A DNA stretch of 64,000 bases from Lichenostomus cassidix (GCA_008360975.2 CM039211.1:72437965-72501964), one strand, 5' to 3'; shown: positions 11,000 to 23,806, numbered from the stretch's first letter. Notes: a model not told the origin generated them from the sequence alone. A program made the numbers and translations.

Positions 11000-12843
11000 A
11001 GGCTGACAATTTAGAAGATAAGGAAAAGACATCAGGCATGTTCCAAGTATTCAGGATTCAAGGAGCAATGGGGTAGGCCAGTGTGAGGCCAAGCCTTCCA
11101 CAGGCCACTGGCAGAGAACAATTTAGTCCAAAAGAGCCAGAAAAAAGGTAAAGAAAGAATGATCAACATCTGAAGCCTCAGAGCAGTGGTAAATACAAAC
11201 ACATTTTTGTTTAATACCCAAAGTCCCTCATGCATCTGACAAAAAACATACTTGACCCCTGACCCTACTACTCATTTAAAAGAAATAGAGCCAGGAATTT
11301 CTAGGCAATGCCACAGCCAATTTATATAAATTATATATAGGGAGCAGGCATATATTCAAAGGATAGCTATATCCTGGGATCTCAGCAGTAATAAATACTC
11401 TACCCACCCAACAAACTGTCATGCTGAATTGTGTGAAGTTTTAGATAGTAGATGCCTTTCACATGACTAATGCAAGAACAATGTAGACAACATATGTTAT
11501 GATTTAAACAACAGTTTTCCTTCTTTCTATGGGGAAAAGCAAGTACATTTTTGCTGAACAAAACCTGAGCGTGGTGTTTATCTGAGGCTTAAATTAACCT
11601 TGTTGTCAGCCAGGTCTGGTAAGAGCTAGTATTTATGAGCAGAAACCAGTGTTATGAGGAAATAAGGAAAGAGAATATGAGGTTGCCATGTGTATTTATA
11701 GACACATTTCAGGTTCTGGACACCCAGCTTACTATTTCAGCTGCCTTGTGGTGGCTATCTGGGTACATGTTCTTAGCCCAGAGCAAATTTAAACTAATTG
11801 AGCCTATTTACTGCTTAGCCTGAGGCTAAACCTTGTTACCTCCCTTTGCCAGCAGCCAGCTGCACACAGCCAGCAATTACCACAGCTCAGCTGCAATGTG
11901 GTGACTCCCTAACCTGTGTCAGCAGCAGCATCAGTGGCACAGAGAGGGTGAACCGTGATCACTTGTGCAAGAAGGATAGGGCAAGAAAACTCTCCTGGAT
12001 TAACAGGATTCGCTAGTCACACAGCAGGCAGCAGACCTGTGGGACTCACTGTCACAGGATGTGTGGGTGGAAATGTCTCCTGGAGGGCTTGGGCAAGAAC
12101 TTGAATGAGAAAATTCACTGGAAGTTGCTTAATGGACAAAAATTATATCCAGCTCAGGAGATGCCCTGAGCTACTCATAGTAAGATGCAGAGGATTGTGA
12201 AAGGATTACAGAGACTCTCTCAGTCTGGTCTCTTCCCCAGGCAACCAGCGATGCTGCTGTTGGAAAGAGCTGCTGGGCTCCACAAACCCTTGATCTGCTC
12301 CAGTTCTCACCTTCCTGCATCCCAGTCTGCCCGAGTGCCTGAGCCCTAAGGACCAGCTCTGCTCTGGTGGGTGTATTTCATCCTGTTAGCACAGCCAGGC
12401 ACCAGGGAGCCACAATGCCTCTTGAGGAAAAAGTTCTGTTAGCACACATTTTAGCTGGTAATAGATCTGAAAGAAAATCTGCAAGTCCATGTTGATTTCT
12501 TGCCACTATCAGAAGGATGTCCAAACCACTCTTGGAACTGCAGGAAAGCCTGTTTACTGAGCTAAAACTATCATTCAATAGCCCTCCCCATATCTACATC
12601 TAAACTGCAGATCCAAGGAATTAATGTTTTGGCAAAGTAATCAGGTGAAAGCAACTCCCTTGCTGCATTCAGCACCAGCTATATAACATGATATTATAGA
12701 ATTTAATCAACTAAATTGTGCTGCTTTATGGGAGTGATAAATATGAGCTCAGAGCTTGCAGTTTCTGGGAATAAACAATCATGTTGGGTGGATGTATTTC
12801 CCATATATCACAGCAGACAGAGGCTACGATTAGATGTGGTTTT

Positions 12844-12863
12844 TCTCTCTCTCTCTCTCTCTC
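12844..12863. repeat. (TC)n dinucleotide run
   Basis: Ten TC units after a short T run. Confidence 0.9.
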
Positions 12864-13210
12864 AAAGACTTTCCAATGGGAAAGTCTAATCCAGAGATAC
12901 TATCTTTTATTAATAGAGTGTGACATGCAGCCTTCCCCATCTGCCACAACTTGGAGTAGTTGAGAAGACGGTGGCCAGGTCACATCAATACTGGCATAAA
13001 ACCCATCCCAGCCATAAACCAGCTGCCTCAGTGCAACCAGGTAATGACTGGGTAGTCCTGCTGCCATTCCACCCCAGATTTTGGTAAATATTACTGCCAA
13101 ACAGCTTTATTAAAAGTGACTCAGGTGAGAGCCATGGAGCTTCACCTTCATCTGGCCACTAGTGAGCAAGCCATTGCTGATGCAGTGTGATCTCTTTTAC
13201 ATGAAGATGA

Positions 13211-13297
13211 TGGGATGGGATGGGATGGGGTGGGATGGGATGGGATGGGATGGGATGGGATGGGATGGGATGGGATGGGATGGGATGGGATGGGATG
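13211..13297. repeat. (TGGGA)n pentanucleotide microsatellite
   Basis: Seventeen TGGGA units with a single TGGGG variant in the fourth unit. The length divides evenly by five, so all frames stay open through it and a false glycine/tryptophan-rich frame results. G-rich on the plus strand, C-rich on the transcript. Confidence 0.97.
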
Positions 13298-13966
13298 TCA
13301 CCACAGCAGTGTTAGTGATGCATTCATTACAAGATACTGCTTGGTGCCTGAATGACAACACAAATGACTGTGACAGTAGTCATGAGCACTGCTCTGTGGT
13401 TTGTGACACCAGTCAGGGTGTCCAGCAGCAGGGAAATGTCAGAACCTCTCTCAGCATCACCGTGTGCTCACCGACTGATGTAGTGATCTTAATACAGACA
13501 GACACAGATCTTTATTTCTGTCTTCCAAGGCCTGCTGTGTTGTGCCAGGCTGCATTACTCTGTGTGTCCATGTCAGGTTGAGAGCATTAAATTGCTCTGG
13601 AAGTGCCATGCTGACCTGTGTGAAGGGCTTTGCATGGATACAGTCGGTGTGTTGGGACAACAGGCTGGGTGGCTTTGCTCTGGGGGAGGTGTCCCTGGTG
13701 CTGCAGAGGTGGCTGTAAGCCCGGACTGAATTTGGGAACCCTCAGGACGCTGCACGAGCAGCCAGGGAGAGGATCACCTGCATGCAGGGGGTGTGTCCAG
13801 ACAGGGAAGCTGGGACACAGGATCTGTGTAAAATCCAGGTAATTTTCCCCACCTGAAGCAGAGCTGGGGACAGTGCCTTCAGCCTGCCTTGTGTCCATGG
13901 AGCAGGATGTGCTTCCCCAAGTGTAAAAAACCCGACCTCTCCCACCACCCATGTCACTGCCCTGAC

Positions 13967-14152
13967 CTTTGTTGTCGTGCCAGATCCGCACTTTGCAGAG
14001 GTCTCCCAGGCTCAGCATCTCAGAGAAGCTGAATTCATCCATCTGGTTCCTCTCAAACTTGTTAGACTTGTTGGACTCCTTCAGAGGCAGGGTGCCGCTG
14101 TCCCCATACTCCCCAAACAGGATCAAGGACACGTTGGCATCAGTGCCTGCTC
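13967..14152 (-). CDS. LOXHD1: LOXHD1 exon n: PLAT domain F, middle part
   Basis: The exon is 186 nt with split codons at both ends (two bases in, one out). The acceptor is CTCCTTCCAG and the donor AAAG|GTCAGG. It has 61 codons: [60 protein letters not shown], then K. The intron cuts the GAGTDAN loop itself, a position used by no other domain here, and cuts again at HDNK as in domain A. The NKFERNQ motif is intact. The intron after this exon (to the left) is the longest in the window, 11.5 kb. Confidence 0.95.
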
Positions 14153-16169
14153 CTGGAAGGAGAGAGCAGAGAAATGCCGTGAGTTATCTTGCCAGGCTGG
14201 GCAGACTCCCAGCCCCAACTGCATGGGGAGGCAGCAAAGGCAGGCTGGAAGAGGCTGCAGGGATGCTCATGTTTCTCTGGGCACAGCCAAGACATTTCAG
14301 TGGATTCGTGCAGGATCCTGCAGGGAGGACAACCAGCCCTTCCAGTCCATCCCACAAGTACTGCTGGATGCTTTGCCCTTGCACTGGAGGTGTGGTGACT
14401 GTGATGATGGCAGTGCTCACAGGAAGCAGGAATTTCTGTTCCTGATGGAGCACATCCATCACGACACTCTGCAGGGGATGCCAGTGTAGTAACTCCCATT
14501 TTTCCAAGGTAGCTTGGGAAGTAAAGTGACTTACCCAGCTGAATCCAGCAATCTACTAAAGAGCGTTAAGAGCACACTTTAAATTTTCTAGCTACAAACT
14601 GTTACCCTGGGCTTCCCACTGAGGCACAGTCCCTGTTCCACACTCAGTCCTTCCCTTCTGCAAGCACCTGTGGCACTCAGGATCCTTCAGCTGGTGTCTG
14701 TCTCCTCCTGCTCTCCCTGTGTTGTATGGTACAGGGATTTCAGAGCTTCGTGCAGATCATCAACCAAGCCACTGTGGCATCTCATGGCCCACTGTGCTCC
14801 CACCCACAACAGATTTTCCTTCTGTATTGCTCTTTCTCAAAACACTGTCCACGCTACATTAAATGGAAAAAGTCCCAGTTTCTCGTGCAATAGTTTGCTC
14901 CTCCAACTCCCATCTTCTTATTATGTATATGTTAGGAAATGAACTTCCAAGATGATCTTTATTGCCTGATATTGAACGTCAGATGACCACTACTGTCCAT
15001 GTTTTCCAAAAAAACGAACCATGCTGTTTTCCTTTTGGGGGATTCAAGGCCAAACCATCACCTGCAGTGACCTTACTTTTAAATGCAAGTGTTGCTTTTT
15101 CACCTGGCACTATTTATAATTTGACCAAAATGATTGCATTTTAATTTTGACACTGTAATATGAAAGCAAATTCACAGAGAGAAATAAGAGTCCAGGTGGG
15201 CAGACATTGCTGTGTCAGAGCCAAGTCCCTTAAATTTTGGAAAAGGGAAAAATGAGATCATCAAGCTCAAATCTGCCTTACAAAGAAAGTCAGCATCTGC
15301 TGCCCTCGTTTAGATAGCCCAGCTTTGAAACTCTAACCTCCTGTCAGGCCTTTTCTTACACAAGAGTATCATAAATCCACTTTAAGCCACACAGACAGTA
15401 TTTCCCACAGCTCCATTCAAACATGATGCAGACACAAAGTTAGGGGGACTGTAAACTTCTGGAGAAAACTACCACTTCCACAGGAAAATCATTTCAATGC
15501 AGAAGTTAGGATGGAATCCTTCTTTTGGAAGGACTGAAAAAGAAAATTATTAAAAGAAAAAAGAAGAGAAAGAGGGTCACATTGAGAAAAGGCAAGGCAA
15601 CATGTGGTGTCCATGCAAAAAGTTGCCCATGTTAAACTGGGGTTAATTTTCAACAGTTCCCTGGGAAGGGTTTAAGTAGGAAGAGAAAGCTTCAGGGATT
15701 CAGGCAGTTCATCTGGCAGTCCTTTCCATGACCCCGAAGCTTGCTGAGGTGAGGAACAAAGCAAACTGAAGTCCATTTCCTTGCAAGGAGCAGGCTCCTA
15801 ATTAATGCCAGGTCTCAAAAAGCACAGAACCAACTGTTTCTTAGCAAAACTGTCCCTGCAGGAAGGCGCTCATGAAGGTCTCATGCTGTGACATTTCCCT
15901 CACAAGCAATTAGCAGGGGATGGGAAAGTAAAGAACAGAAATGTTAAATCAATGTACATTTCACCTATTTGGGTTTCTGATATTTTGTTGTTGTTGTTGC
16001 CAGTTCCAGGAAACTGCCAGGCACATTTAGGAACTGTAAAACACTTGACAAATGAAGAGATGAAGGTACTGTGGTTGCACCAGTCTTAACTATTGACGAG
16101 TGCAATAGCTCATGGATTGATACTGGGATCTGCAGAACTGAACTGAGCTGGATCATCAGCACCCTAAAC

Positions 16170-16912
16170 TGATGTTTCCTCAGCAGACTAACAGTAGATT
16201 GGTGGGAGTGACTGACATGCTGAATGCCAGAATTCCAACCCAGATGGACCTTGAGAAACTTGAGGGCTGGGTGAGCAGAAATCCCATGAAATTCAGCAAA
16301 GAGAAATCCAGAGTCCTGTGCCTGGGGTGGAATAAACACTGCACGTGCTGGGAGGTTGAAAATGACCCAAAGTTTACAGCAGTGCTATTCATTTTCAGAT
16401 TGAATCCAAGCTAGAAGGAAGTTCCCAGTGTTCAGTGCAGAATGCCAGTTTGAATTCCTGGGTTGTGTCGAGACACTGAGAAGAGTTCAGCAGATGATTA
16501 GCAAGATGGACAAGAGCTGGGACACACCACTGTGAGGAGAAGCTGTGAGAGGAGGAGTTGGGGCACAAGGTGCACAAGGTCACCTTGACCACTGGCAGGG
16601 ACAGTGACAATGATGTCAGGGCCATGCACATGGGGTTTGGGGCACATCATACCCCAAAAATCACAGCCACAAGTTTCCGGGGAGGTTCAGGCTGGGAATC
16701 AGGAAAAATCAAGTTTCTTAGGAATGTGGGGCAGGTCTGGATCAGATGCTGGTGAGGTGGTGGCATCACCATCCCTGGAAGTGTCCATTGTTTGGCTGGG
16801 CAGTCTTAGCAGGTTTGACCTAGTGCTGGAACAGCCCTTTGAGGAGGAAAATGGGTGAAATAACCTCCACAAGACCCTTTCCACAGAAATCTCTATAATT
16901 CTATGATTCTTG
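16170..16912 (+). mobile_element. Old, diverged CR1 LINE 3' copy
   Basis: Begins with ORF2-end sequence (ATGGACCTTGAGAAACTTGA, ATCCCATGAAATTCAGC, GTCCTGTGCCTGGGG), passes GGTTCAGGCTGGGAATCAGG and CATCACCATCCCTGGAAGTG, and ends AATTCTATGATTCT. About 740 bp with gaps, the longest CR1 copy in the window, and clearly older than the three near-identical copies. Confidence 0.8.
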
Positions 16913-18643
16913 CTGAGCAGATGCTTCATTTTTAAACAAACTCTGGGCTTGAGTCACATCCTTCTGAGGCCAAAGAATGTCCTTCTTTTGACATAACAAA
17001 GACCTGGATAAGGCACTAGGAACTGACACCAACTGTCCTAAATTATGTAATTTGTAGGTTGGAACTGAGCTGACAACACCCTAATTAATCTTATAACAGC
17101 AGTGATAAAAACCTTCTGCTTCATTAATGCTTGGAAAAAGAGAAAGTAGCATTTATTCACTCTCCATCCTAACTGCATTGCCATGTATATGATGCCTGGA
17201 TAGAGAAAGTAAAAATTAACCAGCCAGAGGACACTTTTGTGCCTCAGAAAGAGCCATCAGGAGGTCTAGCTCTATTGCATCTATGTCTGTGGGTCCTACC
17301 TTGAAGAAAATGAAATTGTGCTTCACATCTAAAATCAAGACCTTGGTTTTAACAAAGATTATGCATCTGACTTGGGAGGTGTTTGCCCTAATGACCTCAT
17401 CTATGTGTAGTCTGAGGTACTGCTGGTGGTGGAAGAGAGGTGATTTGAGTTTTGGAGCAGTGGAGTCTTTCCTTCTTGCAACCTCTGTAGGTTAAATAAT
17501 CATTGGAGTAGAATGACTTTGTGGAAGCCAAATGGTGACTTAAAGGTTTCTTTGAGGAAAATGTAATATAATGCTTTTGGTAAAGAAGAGGTAGGGAGGA
17601 AATGGCTTATGCTCTCTACTTTGCTACAGGATGTCCTTTGTGGGAATAATTTTCCCTAACTTTAGCTGTCTAGCCTAACTTAATCATGCAGTCTCTGTCT
17701 GAATCTGATGAAGAAAGACTCAAGAGGCAGAGACCCTCAGGAGGATTATCCAGACCATTGATGAAGACTCTTCTTTCCCAGATGAATTGGCCAGACATGG
17801 TCTAGACTAGGAGGAACTAAAACCAGAAATATAATTTTTCAGAGAGTAACAAATAGGTGAGATGACTTTGCTTGCTTTTTTCCCCCTCCTTCAGTGACTT
17901 TATGCACTGGAAAGTTGAAAGCCATTGCAAAGACAAACTTTATACCTAGAAATAAACACATTTGATTCCAGTCCTTGTGCAGTATTGCCGCTCCTTGACA
18001 ATGTCAGTGTGGCAGGAGATGATACAACATCTTTAAACACCACCAAGGATAAAATGTCTTTCTTCCTGAATTGGTCCAACCAGGAGTAATTGTGGAATAC
18101 ATAATGATGGAAAACGGGAGATGGTTCATGACTTGCACCTGCTTTAGATAAGCTGGATAAAGTTCAGCATTTTGTCAGTGAGCTGTGTGATCTAATCACA
18201 AACAGACTCTCTGAAACCTCTCTGTAATCTGCTCTTTCCTACTGGTTGTCGCTGTTCATAATGAAATAAAATGTTCCTTCATTAATACCCGTCATCCTTC
18301 ATTCAATGGGAAGGGCAGATCTGTCTGCTGCTGCTGTCATTTTCTATTCTCCTCTCATTTCTATTTCCATCACCTCTGTGAGTTAGGGCTGGTTTTCACA
18401 AAAAAGGTCACAGAAAGATCTACCATTATATTAGATGGATTGCCTGATACATAAACAAATCTTCCTCTCTCTCTGTCTTTTGTTTTTTTGTATTTCAGTA
18501 CATGTTTTTCAGACAAGCAGCCGGCAGAGAAGAGAGATAAGAAATGGTGAAGTGGCACAAAGATGGTCTGCCAGGGAAATTTTGATATTCTTAGATCAAA
18601 CCTCAGAAGCTGCATAAATAACCACTGATAAAACCAAGAGGGG

Positions 18644-18662
18644 AAAAAAAAAAAAGAAAAAA
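18644..18662 (+). repeat. A-rich run
   Basis: Twelve A, one G, six A, followed by GAAGAAG. Confidence 0.8.
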
Positions 18663-19440
18663 GAAGAAGTGACAAAGCAGAAAAATAAAAGAGATTTAGA
18701 GGTCAGGAGGTGATTATGTGCACTGGTGTGACAGAATCTCACTTGAGGGACAACCTTTGAAACAAGGTCTCTTCAAAACAACCTCTGGCTTGCCCCGTCT
18801 TGGCAAGAGACACCTTGTATATGGCTGCAGCTTTCATCCAGCAGTCTGACAAAAACTCCCATGAAAGGAGGCAGTGTACCCAGGAAATGACATTGGAACT
18901 GCATTTCTCAGCACTTGAAGCTCTGCAGCTTTCTCTATACTCCATTCCACCTCTTCTATCTGGTGTGCATTTAGGATTTTTTTTTTCTATTTCTATTTTC
19001 AGCTTGAGATAAATGGTCTCAAGACACTTTGAAAAGGTGGGTGAATTATTGCTGTGTGCTTTGGGCAAGACAAACAGTGCTGACTGCAAACCTGAAGCAC
19101 ACCAGCTCTGACCACCCTACATGGATGGACCTGACCAAAAAAGAAAAATGTGGCTGCTGACCTCTGCAACTTAGTCTGGCAATAGTTTCTCTTGAGGTGT
19201 CTTCAGGGGAACCAAAGAGCAGTCAAACATGGGCCTTGTGTCTAAATATGTTATGCCCAGAGTTCAGATAAGAGTGAATTTCTCAGAGTGACACTGCCAT
19301 AGTGAACAGTGAGCCAAAATGGTTTTATTCCAGCTAAACTGTGTTCTTTAAAATGTAATTTCAAATGAGGCAGATGTTTTCCATTTCTAGAGACCAAACT
19401 TCATGCTAGAAAAGTCATAAAACATCTAGCAAGGACCAAC

Positions 19441-19618
19441 CTCCAACATCACTGGTTTTAACCTGCAGAGTGTATGTGGTGTCCTCCATCATCTGCTCAT
19501 CATTTATGACAGCTGGCATCTCACACTGCAGGCTTCCATTTTCGTTTTTCAGCTTGGACAGCCAATCCCCATAGGTAAATGTGGCCACTTCTTGATTAGT
19601 CAGGTTCTTCAGGGTGAT
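19441..19618 (-). CDS. LOXHD1: LOXHD1 exon m: end of PLAT E fused to start of PLAT F
   Basis: The exon is 178 nt. The acceptor is TCTTCACAG and the proposed donor is GGAG|GTTGGT. It encodes ITLKNLTNQEVATFTYGDWL, SKLKNENGSLQCEMPAVIND, then EQMMEDTTYTLQVKTSDVG. The first part ends domain E, and TYTLQVKTSDVG is the first strand and loop of domain F. The end was set by phase: the next exon starts GA GCA GGC, so this exon must leave one base. A stop at CTGCAG|GTTAAA would leave none. Running 22 nt further supplies VKTSDVG plus G, exactly the missing PLAT start. The donor is weak, so the right-hand 22 nt are less certain than the rest. The CxRWL motif is YGDWL here, with the cysteine lost. Confidence 0.9.
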
Positions 19619-20709
19619 CTGTGAAGAGCCAGCATGGGGGAAAAACTCACTTTAGTTACCATTTGAATGAGGGCAAATGTTAAACTTATAAAGTGCATGA
19701 TGTGGTAGGACATGGGAGAGCTTGGCCATAGCTCCAAAGCCCATACTGAGCTCTTCTGGGATGGATGGAACTTTCTCCTATGGACAATATTTGCTGTGGT
19801 GCTTTGTCCTGAGAAATTGTCTTCATAGCATTATAGTGCTTTTTCACCTGCGGGGCAAAGCAAAGGGAGAATTTGCTCCTCTGACCTAAGTTATGGACAA
19901 AGCTCCTCTCTAAGAGAGTCAGACCTCTCCTGTGAGCCAGCATAGAATTCACTCCAAAGAAGCAACAGAGTTATTAAAAACTTCACTACCTCTCCTTGAA
20001 GCACCCAGCGTCTTTCTTTTGCCTGCCTCCTTTGCGTGAGCATGCAGAAATTGTTGTAGAGAGACACAAACCAAGCCCAAACAAGTTAAAACAAGGCACA
20101 AGATAAAATTAGGCCAGCAAAACTTATTATTTCACACACTTCTCCCTCTGGGAAAAGGTGACAGAACAAACAGTATGCAACAGATATTAGTCACACTATC
20201 TAACATGTCATGGAAGCAGCTCAGATGCTGTTGGTGGTAAGAACAGAATGGGAATGAATTCAAAGCAGCTCAACAAGTTACTCCAACAAACGCCTAATAA
20301 AATACCCACCTTTATGTCTCTTGTTGAATGTGGGCTCAGTGGAGCATCACTCAGGTGGGAGAAAAGCATTGCACCTGCCTAGAGCAAAAACCTAGCAGTA
20401 AGTTCTCACCAAATTGGGGGACATGAAGGGAAAGGACGAGACAGAGCTGTAAATTACTATTTGTGTTGCCATCTAACAGAAACACAGACTGTACCTATGT
20501 GTAGCAGTGCATCAGCAAACACTGTCACTGCAAAGGCCATGGAAACATGAGCCCAGACATGTCAGAGAACAGTGGCATAATAGTAGGGAGGAATTAATCA
20601 GGAGTGGTGGGAAATGTTACATTAAAAGGGATGCCTGGAGGTGTAGAGTTCCACCCCCTGCTCCAGGCATGGCCAGCTGCAAAGCCTTGTCCGACTGAGC
20701 TGTGAAAAT

Positions 20710-21010
20710 CTTCAAGGGTGTAGATTCCCCAGACATTCTCAATCCTCATCACAGGACTGCACCACTCTCATTGGGAAGATTTTATTCTTTATATCTAATC
20801 AGGGATTTCCTCACTGCAGCTCCTGTCCATTGCTCATGCCTTTTTGCTGTCCACCTCTGAGAAGAGTCTGGATCAATGGTTTCTGTAACCTCCTTTCAAG
20901 CAGCAGAAGACTGTAATTGGATTACCCCTCAGCCTTTTCTTGTCATTGCTTAAAAACTCTATTTTTCTCAGCCTTTCCTAGTGTGCCATTTGCTTCCTGT
21001 GGCCCCTTAA
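20710..21010 (-). mobile_element. Very old CR1 LINE fragment
   Basis: The order of ATTCCCCAGACATTCTCAA, ACCTCTGAGAAGAGTCTGG, AGATTACCCCTCAGCC-like sequence and CTCAGCCTTTCCTAGTGTG follows the CR1 3' region in reverse complement. Similarity is loose. Confidence 0.5.
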
Positions 21011-22189
21011 ACACCTCAGTGACCTTCCACCACATGCTCATATATCAGCCTAAGAAAAAAACTCAGTAAAACTTATCTTGAGATAAAATGTGCTCAGATT
21101 CTGTCCTCAAACTTCAGGTGTCCCAGTCCAGGGCCTTCTGTTGACCCCAACCAAGCCTTGCTGGAGTCTTTAGAAGTTCAAAAGAAGAATACTGCTCCAG
21201 GTTACAAAAATTTGTTTTAAGGAGGGCAGTAGCTATACCAAAGCTGAGCAGTAAGCCATGCTATTTGTGCACTGAATGGTTCTGTGGGTAGGACACTTAT
21301 CTGGGGGTTTCACTCTGCCTGATGCTAAACAGGGGTCTGTAATGTAGCACCTTCACCGTCCTGTCCTGGGACATTTTTGGCTGTAGAAGATGTCCCACTT
21401 TTCTAAAAAGCTGCTTATTCATAGCCAGTGACACTATCACTTTGTGGTCAAAAAAACTGTGCTATGAGTCAAGAGGTACTGAATCAAATCCTTGCTTTGA
21501 ACCAAGAAATCAGGTGTTCCCCACCCCAGCTGGTGGCCTTTCTGCTGGGGCACAGGGGTGTCCTCTCCAAAGGATGTGTGAACAATGCCTGCACGCTCTT
21601 AGAAGTCCAACCCAGAAAGTTTTCTTTGGCTGAAATTTGCAAAATTGAATGACCACTGATAAAACCAAGAGGGAAAAAAGGTTGACTGAAAATGTCTTTT
21701 TTCCCCCCACCCTGCTGCATAAACTCTATGCTGGAGAAGGTTCAGCCAGCAGTACCTCTGACCTGCTTGGGAATGACCATGACACTGTTAGTGGCAAAAT
21801 GTCCTGGGCAAAGCTTGCAGGGAATTGCCAGGGAAGCAGTGGGGATAGAAGCAGATTAGAGCTGTCAGCTGGAGAGCAGTGACAGACAGAGAGGTCAGGC
21901 CTCTCACGAATACCCAGCCCATGCTCAGCTCTCCAGATGCTGTCTGAGAAAAAACATCTGGCTATCAAAACTATCAGAGCAAAATGCCAGCTTTTTCCAT
22001 CCTTAGCCCCTCACCCAGGATGTTTGATTGCATCTGAGTGCATCTTCCTGTGAGCAGCAAGGGCAGATACAGAGACCTGCCCCTGATACCTTGCTCTGGG
22101 TGGTGCTACAGGAGGAGCAGACTGGGGAAAGAGATTCACTTTATGAACTCTTTTGCCCGAGAGATGTCAGCCCAGAAATCCAACTCTGT

Positions 22190-22775
22190 CCTGGGCTGAG
22201 TCTAGTGTGGGCAGCAGGGAGGGGAGGATTCTGCTCCTCTGCCCCTATGCTCAGGTGAGAGCTCAGCTGCAGAGCTGCCCCAGCCCTGGGAACAACAGCA
22301 CAAGGAGCTGGAGCTGCTGCAGCCAGGCCAGAGGAGGCACGGAGATGCTGCCAGGGCTGGAGCAACTCTGCTCTGGAGCCAGGCTGGGAGAGCTGGGGGT
22401 GTTCAGCTGGACAAGAGAAGCTCCAGGGAGAGCTCAGAGCTCCTGCCAGGGCCTAAAGGGGCTCCAGGAGAGCTGCAGAGGGACTGGGGACAAGGCATGG
22501 AGGGGCAGGACACAGGGAATGGCTTCCCAGTGCCAGAGGGCAGGGAGAGATGGGATATTGGGAAGGAATTGCTGGCTGTGAGGGTGGTGAGGCCCTGGCA
22601 CAGGGTGCCCAGAGAAGCTGTGGCTGTCCCTGGATCCCTGGCAGTGTCCTGGGCCAGGCTGGACAGGGCTTGGAGCAAGCTGGGATAGTGGAAGGTGTCC
22701 CTGCCCGTGGCACGGGGTGGAATGGGATGACCTTTAAAGGTCTTTTCCAGCCTTCCAAACTATGATTCTGTGATC
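22190..22775 (+). mobile_element. CR1 LINE 3' copy, young
   Basis: About 585 bp, from GTCCTGGGCTGAGTCTAGTG through GAGCTCAGCTGCAGAGCTGC, AGCTGGGGGTGTTCAGCTGG and GGATAGTGGAAGGTGTCCC to CTATGATTCTGTGATC. The 5' part matches the far end of the minus copy at 43731-44380. The tail has only two octamers. Confidence 0.93.
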
Positions 22776-23770
22776 ACAGCAAGAGACATTGAAGCAGCAG
22801 CTGTGGGTCACAGCTGCCTGCTGAGTCACAATGTGGGTACATTGCCTCACTTACCCATGAAGGACCCCCTAAATGCTGGTCAGCCAGCCTAAACACGTCC
22901 TGTGGTCACTGGCGGTGTCCTCAGGGAAGCCACACATCCCACCCAAACTGGGGCAGGTAAGGAGATTTTCAAGTCATGTCCCCCTCTCTGGTCCATCTGT
23001 CTCATGACTACAAAGGGGGCCTGAATAGCTTGCTGGAAGGGGTGAAATGTAGCCTTTTTCAGTGACTGAAATAGCAGAAAATGAATCCCATCCTGCAAGA
23101 AGCATGTTTGTGGGTGTTGCACACACAGAGGATGATGCAGGATTTTGGTTTCAATCATGAGGGTCAAGAAAGTCATCTCAGCAAGCTGAGCTGAGACTAT
23201 ATTTAATTTCTGCCTGTTTCTCTCAGTACAACTAGCTACTGCTTGGCAATGAGACCACTACTTTACACTGCACTTGAGCTATTTTTTAGGATACCTAGAA
23301 CTTGCTGTGGGCATCCAGAGTGCTTTTCAGCTTGAACTTTCTTGCTAATTATACAAGAAGCTGACTGGGCTGTGGAACACCTATAAGCAATGAAAAGAAA
23401 GTGGCAGAAGTGTGTATGAATAACACGCTGATAATTTGTTTTGTAGCTGAGCAAATACAGCAGTTGACAGGAATTTTAAACCAAATTAATTGCATGCTGT
23501 CTCCTTCAATGGAAAGGTTTGACATGTCCGATTATTTGATTTACCCCTACCTAGTCTTTTTCTAGATGTCATGTAAAACATGCTCCACAGGGTCTCTCAC
23601 TCCACTGACACCAAAATACACAGCTGCTGAAATTCACCTTTAAAGGCTCAAATGCAAGATTTTATGCTTCTGTTACATGTCATTATTCTTCACTTTAAAC
23701 CAGGACCTTCTGACTATAAAACAAATAGACTTCTCTCTTTTGCAAAGAATAAAAGTCAGCTTCAGCTATA

Positions 23771-23806
23771 TAATTCTCAATTCTCAATAATAATTCTCAA
23801 ATTCTC
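23771..23806. repeat. AATTCTC imperfect short repeat
   Basis: Four copies of AATTCTCAA-like units (TAATTCTCAA, TTCTCAATAA, TAATTCTCAA, ATTCTC) in 36 bp. Confidence 0.6.

Larger units (their letters stand above)
2447..13966 (-). other. Intron n-o, 11,520 bp, the longest
   Basis: Holds CR1 copies at 2540, 3720, 3961, 8180 and 10540, a MIR-like fossil near 7.4 kb, a TC run at 12844, a (TGGGA)n array at 13211 and an X-box-like palindrome at 10218. Stretches 4140-6400, 8400-10200 and 11000-12800 show nothing I can name. Confidence 0.85.
14153..19440 (-). other. Intron m-n, 5,288 bp
   Basis: Contains one old CR1 (16170-16912) and an A-rich run at 18644. The remainder (14160-16160 and 16920-19430) shows no exon, RNA gene or identifiable repeat. 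Confidence 0.85.

Noticed and set aside
13162..13581. Plus-strand open frame with repeated Gly-Trp-Asp-Gly-Met
   Set aside because: It is a translation of the (TGGGA)n microsatellite; no splice sites or family homology.
13969..14507. Several overlapping frames of 100-170 residues on both strands
   Set aside because: Shadows of LOXHD1 exon n and its flank; only the minus frame with AGTDANV and NKFER is supported.
19463..19618. Shorter version of exon m ending at CTGCAG|GTTAAA
   Set aside because: Leaves phase 0 while the next exon needs one carried base, and would drop the first strand of domain F.
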